From the NCBI RefSeq assembly GCF_002902285.1, contig NZ_PPRU01000055.1, forward strand, positions 1-51,564: 51,564 bases of DNA. Reading direction: 5' to 3'. Under the pieces are notes generated by a model. The model was not told the DNA's origin and did no database searches. It saw nothing but the letters and a program-made list of their open reading frames with translations. This document shows positions 41,399-48,942 of this stretch, piece by piece. Within the stretch, counting starts at the first letter, position 1. Every line of letters starts with the position of its first letter. The DNA is from Staphylococcus simulans. Its GTDB lineage: Bacteria > Bacillota > Bacilli > Staphylococcales > Staphylococcaceae. A program made the translations under genes and the position numbers.

Positions 41399-41422
41399 AG
41401 CGATACAAGGTAATGCAATCAT

Positions 41423-41474
41423 AAATACCTTATAAAGCCAATACTGAAAAGTACAAACTTTATAGGGTATTTTT
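41423..41474 (+). terminator. Terminator of the SAP-motif gene
   Basis: AAATACCTTATAAAG pairs with CTTTATAGGGTATTT and is followed by TTTT. Confidence 0.75.
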
Positions 41475-41618
41475 CAACTCAAACCTTACACTTTATTCAA
41501 CCTTTTACTTTATAATTTCAATTGGATAACGCATTATATCGTGATACACTGTCAGTGAAGTAAGTAGAATTACACTTACATTCAAAGCGCGACACAAAAA
41601 AATAAAAGGAGCTTAACT

Positions 41619-41819
41619 ATGACAGTCATCAAACAAATTAAAGAAGATATTGAAAAATTATTTGAAGCTGAAAGCGGCTATAAAATCTCAAAAGCTTCAG
41701 GTGTTCCCTATCAAACTGTTCAAGATTTAAGAAATAAGAAAACAAAGCTCGAAGATGCGAAATTCAAAACAATTATTAAACTTTATGACTATGTATCAAA
41801 TAAACAAAGTGAAGCATAA
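41619..41819 (+). CDS. Small helix-turn-helix-like protein
   Basis: 66 residues. The stretch GYKISKASGVPYQTVQDL, then RNKKTKLEDAKFKTIIKLYDY, looks like a compact Xre/Cro-type helix-turn-helix in which YQTVQDLRN would be the recognition helix. AAAGGAG lies 7 nt before the ATG. It is probably a DNA-binding protein of unknown target. No toxin partner is adjacent on the same strand. Confidence 0.7.
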   Translation: MTVIKQIKEDIEKLFEAESGYKISKASGVPYQTVQDLRNKKTKLEDAKFKTIIKLYDYVSNKQSEA

Positions 41820-41828
41820 TATTAACGA

Positions 41829-41876
41829 TAAAAGAACTTGATTCAACACATGAAAGCTGTCGAATCAAGTTCTTAT
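41829..41876. terminator. Bidirectional terminator
   Basis: AAGAACTTGATTC (41832-41844) pairs perfectly with GAATCAAGTTCTT (41862-41874). It lies between the converging HTH-like gene and lipoprotein gene. Confidence 0.85.
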
Positions 41877-41884
41877 TCAATATA

Positions 41885-42745
41885 TTAAACTTCGTCGCCA
41901 TGTTCATCATATTTTGTCACATCACCGTCTGAATCAATGATATATGAACCGACTAAATTACCTTGTTTGTCTAAAATTGAGAAGCCCCAACCCCCATCAT
42001 CACGACGTTCTGGTTCTTTGAAAGTATAACGGCTTGTATCTAATTGATGACCTTCATATTCTTCAACTTTATCAATCACATTTTCACGTGTCACCGTTTC
42101 TTCTGACTCTTCATCATCCTCATCAATTCCAGGTGGTGTCGCACCAATATAACTTTCAACTAGACGCACCGCTTCTTCATTCCCATCATACAACGGTACC
42201 ACTTCTCCGCTATTCATAATACGTTGAGATTCCTCGCGACTATAATCTTCTTCTTGCCAACGATGATCTTGGAAATGACTCGGTACAGGATAAATCGTAA
42301 TCGTACCATCTCCGTTATTTTTATAAACAACATATCCCGCGGCAGTAGGTGTACCTAACAAACTTTGAACACCTTGTTCATATCTAATCGACCCTGGTCC
42401 ATACATAATCTTTCCTGACAAATCATCATGACTAATAGAGATATCTGCCGGATTTGCGCTTCGATAGCTTGGTAATGCGGCTAACCATACACGCGCAAGA
42501 TATTCATCACTATTCGGATTCAAGTGACTAAATGCATTGTGTTTAGATTCAGATGCTTTTGAACCTAAATGTTTCTCGTTGTTTTCTTCACTTTTTTGAT
42601 GATCTTCATGTGTAGATTGTTCTTCTGATTGATGTTCTGTTTTTTCTTGTTCAGATGATGTTTGTGTTTCTTCTTTTTGTCCACAAGCAGTTAATAATAA
42701 CGACGCTGCTAAGAGTCCAGTACCTAAATATTTAATTTTGTTCAT
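41885..42745 (-). CDS. Hypothetical lipoprotein
   Basis: 286 residues. Lipobox LLTAC at Cys21, then a charged, His/Glu/Ser-rich linker to about residue 65. A globular part from about 75 to 190 (LARVWLAALPSYRS...GYVVYKNNGDGTITIYPVPSHFQ) is followed by an acidic spacer. The last 70 residues form a second small beta-rich part ending GSYIIDSDGDVTKYDEHGDEV. I cannot assign a family. It should be anchored on the outer face of the membrane. The ATG follows AGGGAC. Confidence 0.7.
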   Translation of the reverse strand: MNKIKYLGTGLLAASLLLTACGQKEETQTSSEQEKTEHQSEEQSTHEDHQKSEENNEKHLGSKASESKHNAFSHLNPNSDEYLARVWLAALPSYRSANPADISISHDDLSGKIMYGPGSIRYEQGVQSLLGTPTAAGYVVYKNNGDGTITIYPVPSHFQDHRWQEEDYSREESQRIMNSGEVVPLYDGNEEAVRLVESYIGATPPGIDEDDEESEETVTRENVIDKVEEYEGHQLDTSRYTFKEPERRDDGGWGFSILDKQGNLVGSYIIDSDGDVTKYDEHGDEV

Positions 42746-42855
42746 TATGTCCCTACTCTCTCTTTATAATGACTATCATACTTAATATTTAGTATACCTG
42801 AGTGGAATACAACTGTATTCATTCTTTACAAAAAAGACATATTCTGTCTATTTGT

Positions 42856-42893
42856 TTAAAAAAAGAGAAACAAACATCAAAGCTTGTTTCTCC
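42856..42893 (-). terminator. Terminator of the tenA-adc unit
   Basis: Minus strand: GAGAAACAA pairs with TTGTTTCTC and is followed by seven T. Confidence 0.85.
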
Positions 42894-42901
42894 TAAAATA
42901 C

Positions 42902-43642
42902 TTATGATCCTTTTAAATAATCATGAATGACTTCCGGTCGGCCGAGTCTTAAGTCTGCCAAAATATGTTGTGCATCGACAATTTCTTTGACCGGGAAATC
43001 TGCGAGCGGCGCATTCACATGTTCAAATAGTTGTAGACGCGCATCACCACGGAATGCTTCTTTAATTTGAATATCTGAAATTTGAGAACGTGTCATTTCA
43101 AGTATTCTTGGTGTCCCATCGTAATTTGGCAATTGTTTCAACATGAAGCTTGGTTTGGTAATAAGTTGTTTCGCTTCTTCTGTTTCAATCGGATGGTATT
43201 TATAGGTCATTGTTGCTTGTGCGACGCGTAATGAATGATAATCTAATGTACCTACTAATGTATCGTTATCGACATATAATCTTGGTTCTCCGTATTTCTT
43301 AGGAAATGTTGAAAGTTCTCTGCCTAACGCAATCGCAGGTTGATTGTTTAAATACATGGATAAGTAGAACTCGCCTTCTTCTCCATTGTATTCTACTGGA
43401 ATCACTTGTCCGCATTCTGTATATGAACCAAGTCCTGTACTATCCGGCATATCAATGACTTCAAATTTGATTAAGTCACTTGTCACTTTTAGCGGTTCAG
43501 GTACGACTTCCTTTAGTTTCTCAATATCCGTGCGATACACAATGTTTAAAAATTCTCTATTTCTGAAATGAACATCCACTCTTGAATATGTCGGTGCATT
43601 CACAGGTGTTGAAGCTAAGTTCATGAGTTCTTTTTTATTCAA
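42902..43642 (-). CDS. adc: Acetoacetate decarboxylase family protein
   Basis: 246 residues, the same size as clostridial Adc (244). The Schiff-base Lys pair stands at 115-116 in FPKKYGEP, the position and context known from acetoacetate decarboxylase, together with Arg in the VYRTD segment and the Glu-rich PVEYNGEEGEFY. The reaction of the founding member is acetoacetate to acetone and CO2; family members without thiolase/CoA-transferase neighbours may use other beta-keto acids. The start is TTG with GGAGG 7 nt upstream. It lies 67 bp after tenA with no terminator between, so co-transcription is likely. Confidence 0.85.
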   Translation of the reverse strand: MNKKELMNLASTPVNAPTYSRVDVHFRNREFLNIVYRTDIEKLKEVVPEPLKVTSDLIKFEVIDMPDSTGLGSYTECGQVIPVEYNGEEGEFYLSMYLNNQPAIALGRELSTFPKKYGEPRLYVDNDTLVGTLDYHSLRVAQATMTYKYHPIETEEAKQLITKPSFMLKQLPNYDGTPRILEMTRSQISDIQIKEAFRGDARLQLFEHVNAPLADFPVKEIVDAQHILADLRLGRPEVIHDYLKGS

Positions 43643-43709
43643 TTCTTTGCCTCCTCAATATACTTTGCTTACCTAAGCTTAAAGGCAACAACTTGAATCT
43701 TCAATCATT

Positions 43710-44393
43710 CTATTTTACCGGCACATCCCAAGTGCTTAAGTTTTCTGCCATATCCCAGAATTTATATTCATAATAACTTGTGCGTACGACAATATCTTCT
43801 AGTCGTTTTAAGTCCGCTTCTGAGCGTCCTTCTGTCACTTTATTCATCAGTTCAACACAGTCTTTCTTAAATTGCGTAAATTCCTCAGATGAATACATAT
43901 CTACCCATTTTCGATATAATGGATGGTCTTTCGCAGCATCTTGTTCTGCCAATTTCAAACCAATATAGTTGTAACTCCATGTACAAGTTAAAATTGCGGC
44001 AATCACATTTTCTACGCCGCCGATTTGCGCCATATTCAACATATAACTTGTATAAGCGGTTGTCGTTTCTGCAGGTTCAGTAGCTTCTAATTCCGCTTCA
44101 CTAATACCAAATTCCTTCGCATAACCACGATGCAAGTTCATTTCTGTATTCATTGTGCCATCTAATAATTGTGCATACGTCGACATCATATCTAAATCAA
44201 TGGCTTTCGCGGCACCAATCGCAAATAAACGAGAATACTCAATTAAATAAATATAATCTTGTTTCAACCAATGTTTGAATTTCTCTTCATCCAAAGAGCC
44301 GTCAGCTAACCCTTTAATAAATGGATGTTCCATATAAGATGCCCAAATTGGCTCAACGCGTTCATATAAACGATCTGTAAATAATTGTGTCAC
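43710..44393 (-). CDS. tenA: Aminopyrimidine aminohydrolase TenA (thiaminase II)
   Basis: 227 residues, all-helical. Asp46 (KQDYIYL), the nucleophile Cys137 (LTCTWSY) and Glu209 (YYEYKFWDMAE) correspond to the catalytic set of TenA, which hydrolyses 4-amino-5-aminomethyl-2-methylpyrimidine to salvage the thiamine pyrimidine. The start is GTG at 44391-44393 with AGGAGG upstream. Unlike the common staphylococcal tenA-thiD-thiM-thiE order, no thi gene follows; adc does. No TPP riboswitch is visible in the leader. Confidence 0.9.
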   Translation of the reverse strand: MTQLFTDRLYERVEPIWASYMEHPFIKGLADGSLDEEKFKHWLKQDYIYLIEYSRLFAIGAAKAIDLDMMSTYAQLLDGTMNTEMNLHRGYAKEFGISEAELEATEPAETTTAYTSYMLNMAQIGGVENVIAAILTCTWSYNYIGLKLAEQDAAKDHPLYRKWVDMYSSEEFTQFKKDCVELMNKVTEGRSEADLKRLEDIVVRTSYYEYKFWDMAENLSTWDVPVK

Positions 44394-44469
44394 TACAAGT
44401 TCCTCCTAATTAGATTTGATTCAATATTTTTACTGCTTATCTTTAATCTAACCTATATCGACACAATAT

Positions 44470-44512
44470 ACAAAAATACGCCGGCTTGTTTCTAAACACA
44501 AGTCGACGCATT
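44470..44512 (-). terminator. Terminator downstream of the PSM-like peptide gene
   Basis: Minus strand: TGCGTCGACTTGT pairs, with one mismatch and two G-U pairs, with ACAAGCCGGCGTA and is followed by TTTTTG. A second hairpin, ATTATCATGCT/AGCATGATAAT (about 44515-44542), lies just before it and overlaps the end of the peptide gene. Confidence 0.7.
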
Positions 44513-44616
44513 CAATTATCATGCTGAATAAAGCATGATAATTTAACATCTTGTTTGCCACCTGAAATAAATTGCGCAATCATTTGTTTAACCAATGCAA
44601 CCACAACATCTAGCAT
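44512..44616 (-). CDS. 34-residue amphipathic peptide, PSM-alpha-like
   Basis: An ATG with a strong TGGAGGTGA ribosome binding site opens MLDVVVALVKQMIAQFISGG, continuing KQDVKLSCFIQHDN. The first 22 residues form a hydrophobic, amphipathic helix. LVKQMIAQFISGGK lines up with VIKSLIEQFTGK of S. aureus PSM-alpha1, and the N-terminus recalls MADVIAKIVEIVKGLIDQF of S. epidermidis PSM-alpha (both from memory). A 12-residue tail with a Cys is atypical. It has its own terminator. It could be a secreted cytolytic/biofilm peptide or a type I toxin; no function is proven. Confidence 0.55.
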   Translation of the reverse strand: MLDVVVALVKQMIAQFISGGKQDVKLSCFIQHDN

Positions 44617-44842
44617 CACTATCACCTCCATTGTGTGATAGTTTTAATATTTTATTTGAATTTAAAAGAACATCTTCCATTTTATGTGCTAAAGCTTTGC
44701 TCATACAAATAAACAATGAATAGCTTACAGTCTGACATTGTTTTTGGTCTCTAATGGGATGAATTTCAATATTTGTTAAAAACGTTGTAAATGCTTCTTG
44801 TCGATTTTGATATTCATTTTCTAAATTTTGTTCCCCAAGCAT
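44588..44842 (-). CDS. Hypothetical 84-residue protein upstream of the PSM-like gene
   Basis: An 84-codon frame overlapping the start of the PSM-like gene by 29 nt, in another frame. The sequence has balanced composition (TTFLTNIEIHPIRDQKQ, ALAHKMEDVLLNSNKI) and looks protein-like, but its ATG has no ribosome binding site. The Cys-rich last residues (ARCCGCIG) are read through the peptide gene. It could be a real upstream gene coupled to the peptide, or a leftover. I do not recognise it. Confidence 0.35.
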   Translation of the reverse strand: MLGEQNLENEYQNRQEAFTTFLTNIEIHPIRDQKQCQTVSYSLFICMSKALAHKMEDVLLNSNKILKLSHNGGDSDARCCGCIG

Positions 44843-44935
44843 GTAAAATATTTTTTCAAATTTTTATAATACACCTTCACCTTCTTTTTTCTTATATATC
44901 AGTTTTTTTATTTTACCCCACCCTAAGTTGGATAT

Positions 44936-44965
44936 AAATTCAAAAAATACCCCTTTTTTGAATTT
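44936..44965. repeat. Perfect 12-bp inverted repeat in a divergent promoter region
   Basis: AAATTCAAAAAA (44936-44947), spacer TACCCC, TTTTTTGAATTT (44954-44965). It lies between the leftward small genes and the rightward BCCT gene and could be an operator or an AT-rich hairpin. Confidence 0.6.
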
Positions 44966-45087
44966 ACAATGATTTTTTCACTTTTTAAGCTACGATTTTC
45001 AAGAAGTTGAATTATTTCCTAGGTATGATAGCATAAATACCGTCTTTGCTTTTTTTCAATACTCAAATCAGAAAGGATGTTGCAGTT

Positions 45088-46677
45088 TTGAAGACGACTC
45101 ATAAAGAGACAAACAAGATGTTTTCACCCGTATTTACTTATGCGTCTATACTTGTAGGTTTATTAGTATTAATCGGCGCAATTTTCCCTAACCAATTCGG
45201 CAAGGTTTCTGGTGCACTTGGGGCGTGGATTACAGAAACTTTCGGTTGGTATTATATGCTCGTCTTTTCTTTCATATTGGTTTTCTGTATTTTCTTAGTT
45301 TTTAGTCCGATCGGCAAATTAAAGCTAGGTAAACCTACAGACAAACCTGAGTTCCATACAATCTCTTGGTTAACAATGTTATTTAGTGCTGGTATGGGGA
45401 TTGGCTTAGTATTCTATGGGGCTTCTGAGCCTGTATCACATTATTTAACTCCTCCTACAGCTTCTGCAGAAACGAAAGCAGCACTTGCAGATTCGTTACG
45501 TGCGAGTTTCTTACACTATGGCTTTCACCCTTGGGCCGTTTACGGCATCGTAGCGTTATCACTCGCTTATTTCCAATTCAGAAAAGGCGAAGTCGGTCTT
45601 ATTTCTAAAACATTACGACCACTTTTAGGTAAACGTGTGGACGGTTTACCAGGTACCATTGTCGATGTTTTAGCAGTATTTGCGACAATTATCGGTGTAG
45701 CGGTATCACTTGGTGTTGGCGCGATGCAGATCAATGGTGGCTTGAATTATTTATTTGGTATTCCAAATAACAAGTTAGTTCAAGGTATTATTATCGCAGT
45801 CGTAACTGTACTCTTCTTATACAGTGCATGGAGTGGTTTAAGCAAAGGAATTCAATATTTAAGTAACTTGAATATGATTTTAGCTGCGATTCTCTTTGCG
45901 ATTTTATTAGTCATTGGTCCAACTTTACTCATCTTAGACATGATGACTTCTGCGACTGGTGATTACTTAAACACTTTAATCTTTAACAGTTTAGACACTG
46001 CACCATTAAACCAACAAAAACATGACTGGATGCAGACATGGACAGTTTATTATTGGGGCTGGTGGATGAGTTGGAGTCCGTTCGTCGGTATCTTTATCGC
46101 CCGTATCTCTAAAGGACGCTCTATCAGAGAATTCGTTATGGCAGTCTTACTAGTGCCGACAATCGTCAGTATTTTTTGGTTCAGCGTATTCGGTTTAACA
46201 GGTATTAGTGTTGGACAAGAACATACTGAAATCTTTAAAATGCCACCTGAAACACAATTATTCGGTATCTTTAATGAATTGCCGATAGGCAGTGTCTTAT
46301 CCATTATCGCACTCGCATTAATCGGATCATTCTTTATTACTTCTGCCGATTCAGCAACATTCGTTTTAGGTATGCAGACGGCATTTGGTACATTACGTCC
46401 AGCAGGATTCGTAAAAATTGTATGGGGACTTGCGCTTTCTGCGATTGCGTATGTATTACTGCTTGCCGGAGGCGAAACAGGATTAGACGCCCTACAATCT
46501 GCGGCGATTATCTCAGCCTTACCATTCAGTGTGGTCGTTATCTTAATGACGCTTTCATTCTATAAAGATGCGAATAGAGAGCGTAAAGCGTTAGGATTAA
46601 CACTCTCACCTAATGAAGAACATACTAAGATTTTACATGCCGCATCTAAGAGACACTCATCAGAAGATCGCTCATAA
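45088..46677 (+). CDS. BCCT-family osmolyte transporter (betaine/choline/carnitine)
   Basis: 529 residues from a TTG at 45088 with AAAGGA 10 nt upstream; an in-frame ATG at 45046 lacks a ribosome binding site. About 12 TM helices. Family landmarks are GMGIGLVFYGASEPVSHY, with the Gly-rich TM3, and YYWGWWMSWSPFVGIFIARISKGRSIREF, the Trp-rich TM8 binding box. It imports quaternary ammonium osmoprotectants with Na or proton symport (OpuD/BetT/CudT group; the exact substrate is uncertain). An orphan OpuCC-like binding protein for similar ligands lies just downstream on the other strand. Confidence 0.9.
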   Translation: MKTTHKETNKMFSPVFTYASILVGLLVLIGAIFPNQFGKVSGALGAWITETFGWYYMLVFSFILVFCIFLVFSPIGKLKLGKPTDKPEFHTISWLTMLFSAGMGIGLVFYGASEPVSHYLTPPTASAETKAALADSLRASFLHYGFHPWAVYGIVALSLAYFQFRKGEVGLISKTLRPLLGKRVDGLPGTIVDVLAVFATIIGVAVSLGVGAMQINGGLNYLFGIPNNKLVQGIIIAVVTVLFLYSAWSGLSKGIQYLSNLNMILAAILFAILLVIGPTLLILDMMTSATGDYLNTLIFNSLDTAPLNQQKHDWMQTWTVYYWGWWMSWSPFVGIFIARISKGRSIREFVMAVLLVPTIVSIFWFSVFGLTGISVGQEHTEIFKMPPETQLFGIFNELPIGSVLSIIALALIGSFFITSADSATFVLGMQTAFGTLRPAGFVKIVWGLALSAIAYVLLLAGGETGLDALQSAAIISALPFSVVVILMTLSFYKDANRERKALGLTLSPNEEHTKILHAASKRHSSEDRS

Positions 46678-46719
46678 ATTTAACTACATGCGTATCCATA
46701 CGCTTCAATTTAAGGATAA

Positions 46720-46766
46720 ACAAAAGCAGCACCTTCTCTTCTAATTTGAGAAAGTGCTGCTTCTTT
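46720..46766. terminator. Bidirectional terminator after the BCCT gene
   Basis: AAGCAGCAC pairs with GTGCTGCTT, with further CTTCTC/GAGAAAG pairing inside the loop. It is flanked by A and T tracts and shared with the small Arg-rich gene on the other strand. Confidence 0.85.
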
Positions 46767-46769
46767 ATA

Positions 46770-46868
46770 TTAATAACGTTTATTATTTCTAGAACGCATG
46801 ATCTGACGTACAATACGTGTGACTAAACGCACAATTTGTCTCACTTGTCTTTGGTTAATTTTAGCCAT
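46770..46868 (-). CDS. Arg-rich 32-residue peptide
   Basis: ATG with GGAGG 6 nt upstream; the peptide begins MAKINQRQVRQIVRLVTRIV and ends RQIMRSRNNKRY. Ten of 32 residues are Lys or Arg, and the spacing of Val/Ile/Leu (VRQIV, RLVTRIVRQIM) gives a cationic amphipathic helix. It has its own terminator right after the stop. Possible roles are a membrane-active or RNA-binding micropeptide; the family is not recognised. It lies between the BCCT and OpuCC-like genes. Confidence 0.6.
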   Translation of the reverse strand: MAKINQRQVRQIVRLVTRIVRQIMRSRNNKRY

Positions 46869-46926
46869 AATCTACCTCCAATTTTTTGTAAGTATAACAT
46901 GGTCCTAACACAAGACAAATTGATAA

Positions 46927-47850
46927 CTATTTATTTTCGAAATAGTTGTGTTTTTTGAGGAACCTTTCTGCGACTACGGCTGGCTCTTGTTGTTTGCCGT
47001 CTGATTGATAATTTAACTCTTGCATTGTTTTCGTAGAGACCTTGCCTTGAAGTTTTTCTAATGAATGTTTAATTTTAGGGTTCTTTCTTAGGAAGTCGTT
47101 CTTCGCAAGCGGACTTGCGTCATATGGCGGGAAGAATTTACGGTCATCTTTTAATACTTTCAAGTTATAAGCTGAAATACGGCCATCTGTAGTATAACCT
47201 AGAGCCACATCTAATTTATTATTTTTTAAAGCATCATATACTAAGCCGATTTGCATAGGTCGGATACTTTTAAATTTAAACCCATAGGCTTTAGTGAAAG
47301 CCGGGTAACCATCGCCAGCACGTTTAATCCAAGTAGAATCTGTACCTAAACGCAACGCGTCTTTATGTTTCTTTAAATCAGAAACTGTTTCAAGATGATA
47401 CTTGTCAGCCACTTCTTGAGTAGCCATAAATGCGAAAGTATTTTCAAAGCCATACGTATCAAAGAACGTTTGATCATATTGTTTCGTAAAGCCTTTTTGA
47501 ACAACATCCATAGCCTTCTTGGTATCAGTAATAGGTTGTTGATTTAACGCTCCTACTAAATCTGTACCTGTATAACGCGTAGAAGAAATTTGCGCATCTC
47601 CGTTCAATAAGGCGTTATGTTGAATAGTAGCTGAGCCTAAGTTGTTAATAATGGTTGGTTTTACTTTCCCTTTCGTATCATGTTCAATTTGTAGGCGAAT
47701 CATATGTGCCATAATTTGCGATTCACTTGTTGCGAGTGCAGTAATCTTAACGTTTTTACCTGGACCGCCATCTAAGCCAGGTAACCCACATCCAGCAAGT
47801 ATAAGGACACTTGTTAAAACTATCCCCATTAAATATTTAAACTTTTTCAT
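46927..47850 (-). CDS. opuCC: Orphan OpuCC-like osmoprotectant-binding lipoprotein
   Basis: 307 residues. Lipobox LILAGC (Cys21). The mature part closely resembles S. aureus OpuCC, the glycine betaine/carnitine/choline receptor of the OpuC ABC importer: VKITALATSESQIMAHMIRL, IEHDTKGK, NNLGSATIQHNALLNGDAQI, RPMQIGLVYDALKNNKLDVALGYTTDGR, FFPPYDASPLA, EPAVVAERFLKKH. The ATG at 47850 with GGGGG was chosen; the frame extends 18 codons upstream with no ribosome binding site. No ABC ATPase or permease is adjacent, so it must work with partners elsewhere or be a sensor/spare receptor. Confidence 0.87.
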   Translation of the reverse strand: MKKFKYLMGIVLTSVLILAGCGLPGLDGGPGKNVKITALATSESQIMAHMIRLQIEHDTKGKVKPTIINNLGSATIQHNALLNGDAQISSTRYTGTDLVGALNQQPITDTKKAMDVVQKGFTKQYDQTFFDTYGFENTFAFMATQEVADKYHLETVSDLKKHKDALRLGTDSTWIKRAGDGYPAFTKAYGFKFKSIRPMQIGLVYDALKNNKLDVALGYTTDGRISAYNLKVLKDDRKFFPPYDASPLAKNDFLRKNPKIKHSLEKLQGKVSTKTMQELNYQSDGKQQEPAVVAERFLKKHNYFENK

Positions 47851-47961
47851 TACAACCCCCACATTAATTTCTTTTATAATCATTTTATTTTCACAATTAA
47901 CCACTACACATTATAACACATACATTTTTTGTGCATGGCATACCATTTCTACCCTAACTTC

Positions 47962-47988
47962 AGTCTAACCTCACACAAACGTTAGACT
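47962..47988. repeat. 8-bp perfect inverted repeat, possible operator
   Basis: AGTCTAAC (47962-47969), an 11-bp spacer, GTTAGACT (47981-47988). It is in the divergent region about 112 bp from the opuCC-like start. Confidence 0.5.
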
Positions 47989-48085
47989 AACCCAGGCACT
48001 TTATCTCTTGTCCTCACAACATTCTTCATCATTTAATCAATCTAGACATACCCTCTTTTTTAATTTAAAAATTATAAAATGACAG

Positions 48086-48115
48086 TTGATTTTTATTGTA
48101 TTTTATCTATATACT
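48086..48115 (+). promoter_or_regulatory. Probable SigA promoter
   Basis: TTGATT (48086-48091), an 18-bp spacer and TATACT (48110-48115), 33 bp before the start codon of the membrane protein gene. Confidence 0.5.
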
Positions 48116-48147
48116 CATTACATAAAGAGAAAGAGGAGCTTAAAATC

Positions 48148-48717
48148 ATGAAAGTTTATTGGGATTTCGGTGTAGAATTCTTAAGTCAGTTATTTACAGG
48201 TAAACTTCCGACTGTCTTTATTATCTTGGTTGTTGTTTCGATACTATTGAATTTTGTCATTGAATATATTTATGAGCGCTTTGAGAAACCAGAAAAGAAT
48301 ATTGTCAGCTCATTTTTGGCACTACTTATTGGAGAAGTAATTGGCTTCATTATTTTTATCTTTGCGTTTATCGCTGCGATAAAATTTTTAGATTCAGTTA
48401 CACTTTCAAATTTAACTGATACGTCTGCGATAGCTTTAGGAGAAATAACACTCGTTAGTTATGTTGTTTTTAGTGTGTTATCTTTGCCCTCTTTATTACT
48501 TCAATTTGTTGAATCTAATATTGGAAAGCTCTTAAACATTGCGGGGCAGGTCATTATTGGCGGGTTAGTTTATTATGTGTTGTTTGAAACCTTGCCGTTG
48601 CCTATAACTTTTGATTTTCTATATACAGTTGTCGCATTATTTATTGTGATGATCTTAAATATCGTTTTATGGTCTATTTCTATCAATACGTTGAAAGATG
48701 AAAAAGCAGCAGATTAG
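48148..48717 (+). CDS. Hypothetical integral membrane protein
   Basis: 189 residues with about four or five TM helices (roughly 20-42, 58-82, 98-125, 128-150 and 155-178) and a short charged tail. The ATG at 48148 with GAGGAG 9 nt upstream was chosen; the frame extends 23 codons earlier but without a ribosome binding site and across the likely promoter. I recognise no family motif. It lies upstream of yidC, with a terminator-like structure between. Confidence 0.7.
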   Translation: MKVYWDFGVEFLSQLFTGKLPTVFIILVVVSILLNFVIEYIYERFEKPEKNIVSSFLALLIGEVIGFIIFIFAFIAAIKFLDSVTLSNLTDTSAIALGEITLVSYVVFSVLSLPSLLLQFVESNIGKLLNIAGQVIIGGLVYYVLFETLPLPITFDFLYTVVALFIVMILNIVLWSISINTLKDEKAAD

Positions 48718-48795
48718 TTAATTTGTCACTTTGTTTTGCCATTGTTTATTGTATTGTTTTTAGCTGTGTTGTTTTATCTTTTCTCTTCTTTAATC

Positions 48796-48884
48796 GATAC
48801 AGGTTCTATGTTAGGATTGTATCTTGTAAGTGTATAAGCAATTGTTGTCCTTTTTTCGCAACCCTTGTTAAGCGGTTGCTTTTT
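48796..48884 (+). promoter_or_regulatory. Hairpin plus terminator-like element before yidC
   Basis: A hairpin GATACAGGTTCT...AGGATTGTATC (48796-48823) is followed by GCAACC (48858-48863), GGTTGC (48874-48879) and TTTTTC. It may simply end the upstream membrane-protein transcript or act as an attenuator for yidC. Confidence 0.45.
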
Positions 48885-48942
48885 CAATGACTTCGATACG
48901 ATGCTTAATTATTTTCAATAAAAAAGAGAAAGGCAGAGAAAG

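Noticed and set aside
42755..42790. Fur-box-like sequence upstream of the hypothetical lipoprotein
   Set aside because: TGATAGTCATTATAA matches a 15-bp Fur core only partly (about 11 of 15), which is common by chance in AT-rich DNA.
44394..44470. TPP riboswitch in the tenA leader
   Set aside because: No CUGAGA or ACCUGAUC-type conserved segments are present in the short leader.
44512..44616. Reading the 34-residue peptide as an AgrD pheromone precursor because of its amphipathic leader and KLSCFIQ
   Set aside because: No acidic C-terminal recognition tail follows, and no agrB, agrC or agrA gene is adjacent.
48723..48890. A 55-codon Cys-rich frame starting with TTG upstream of yidC
   Set aside because: It has no ribosome binding site, its composition follows from the T-rich sequence, and it crosses a terminator-like stem.
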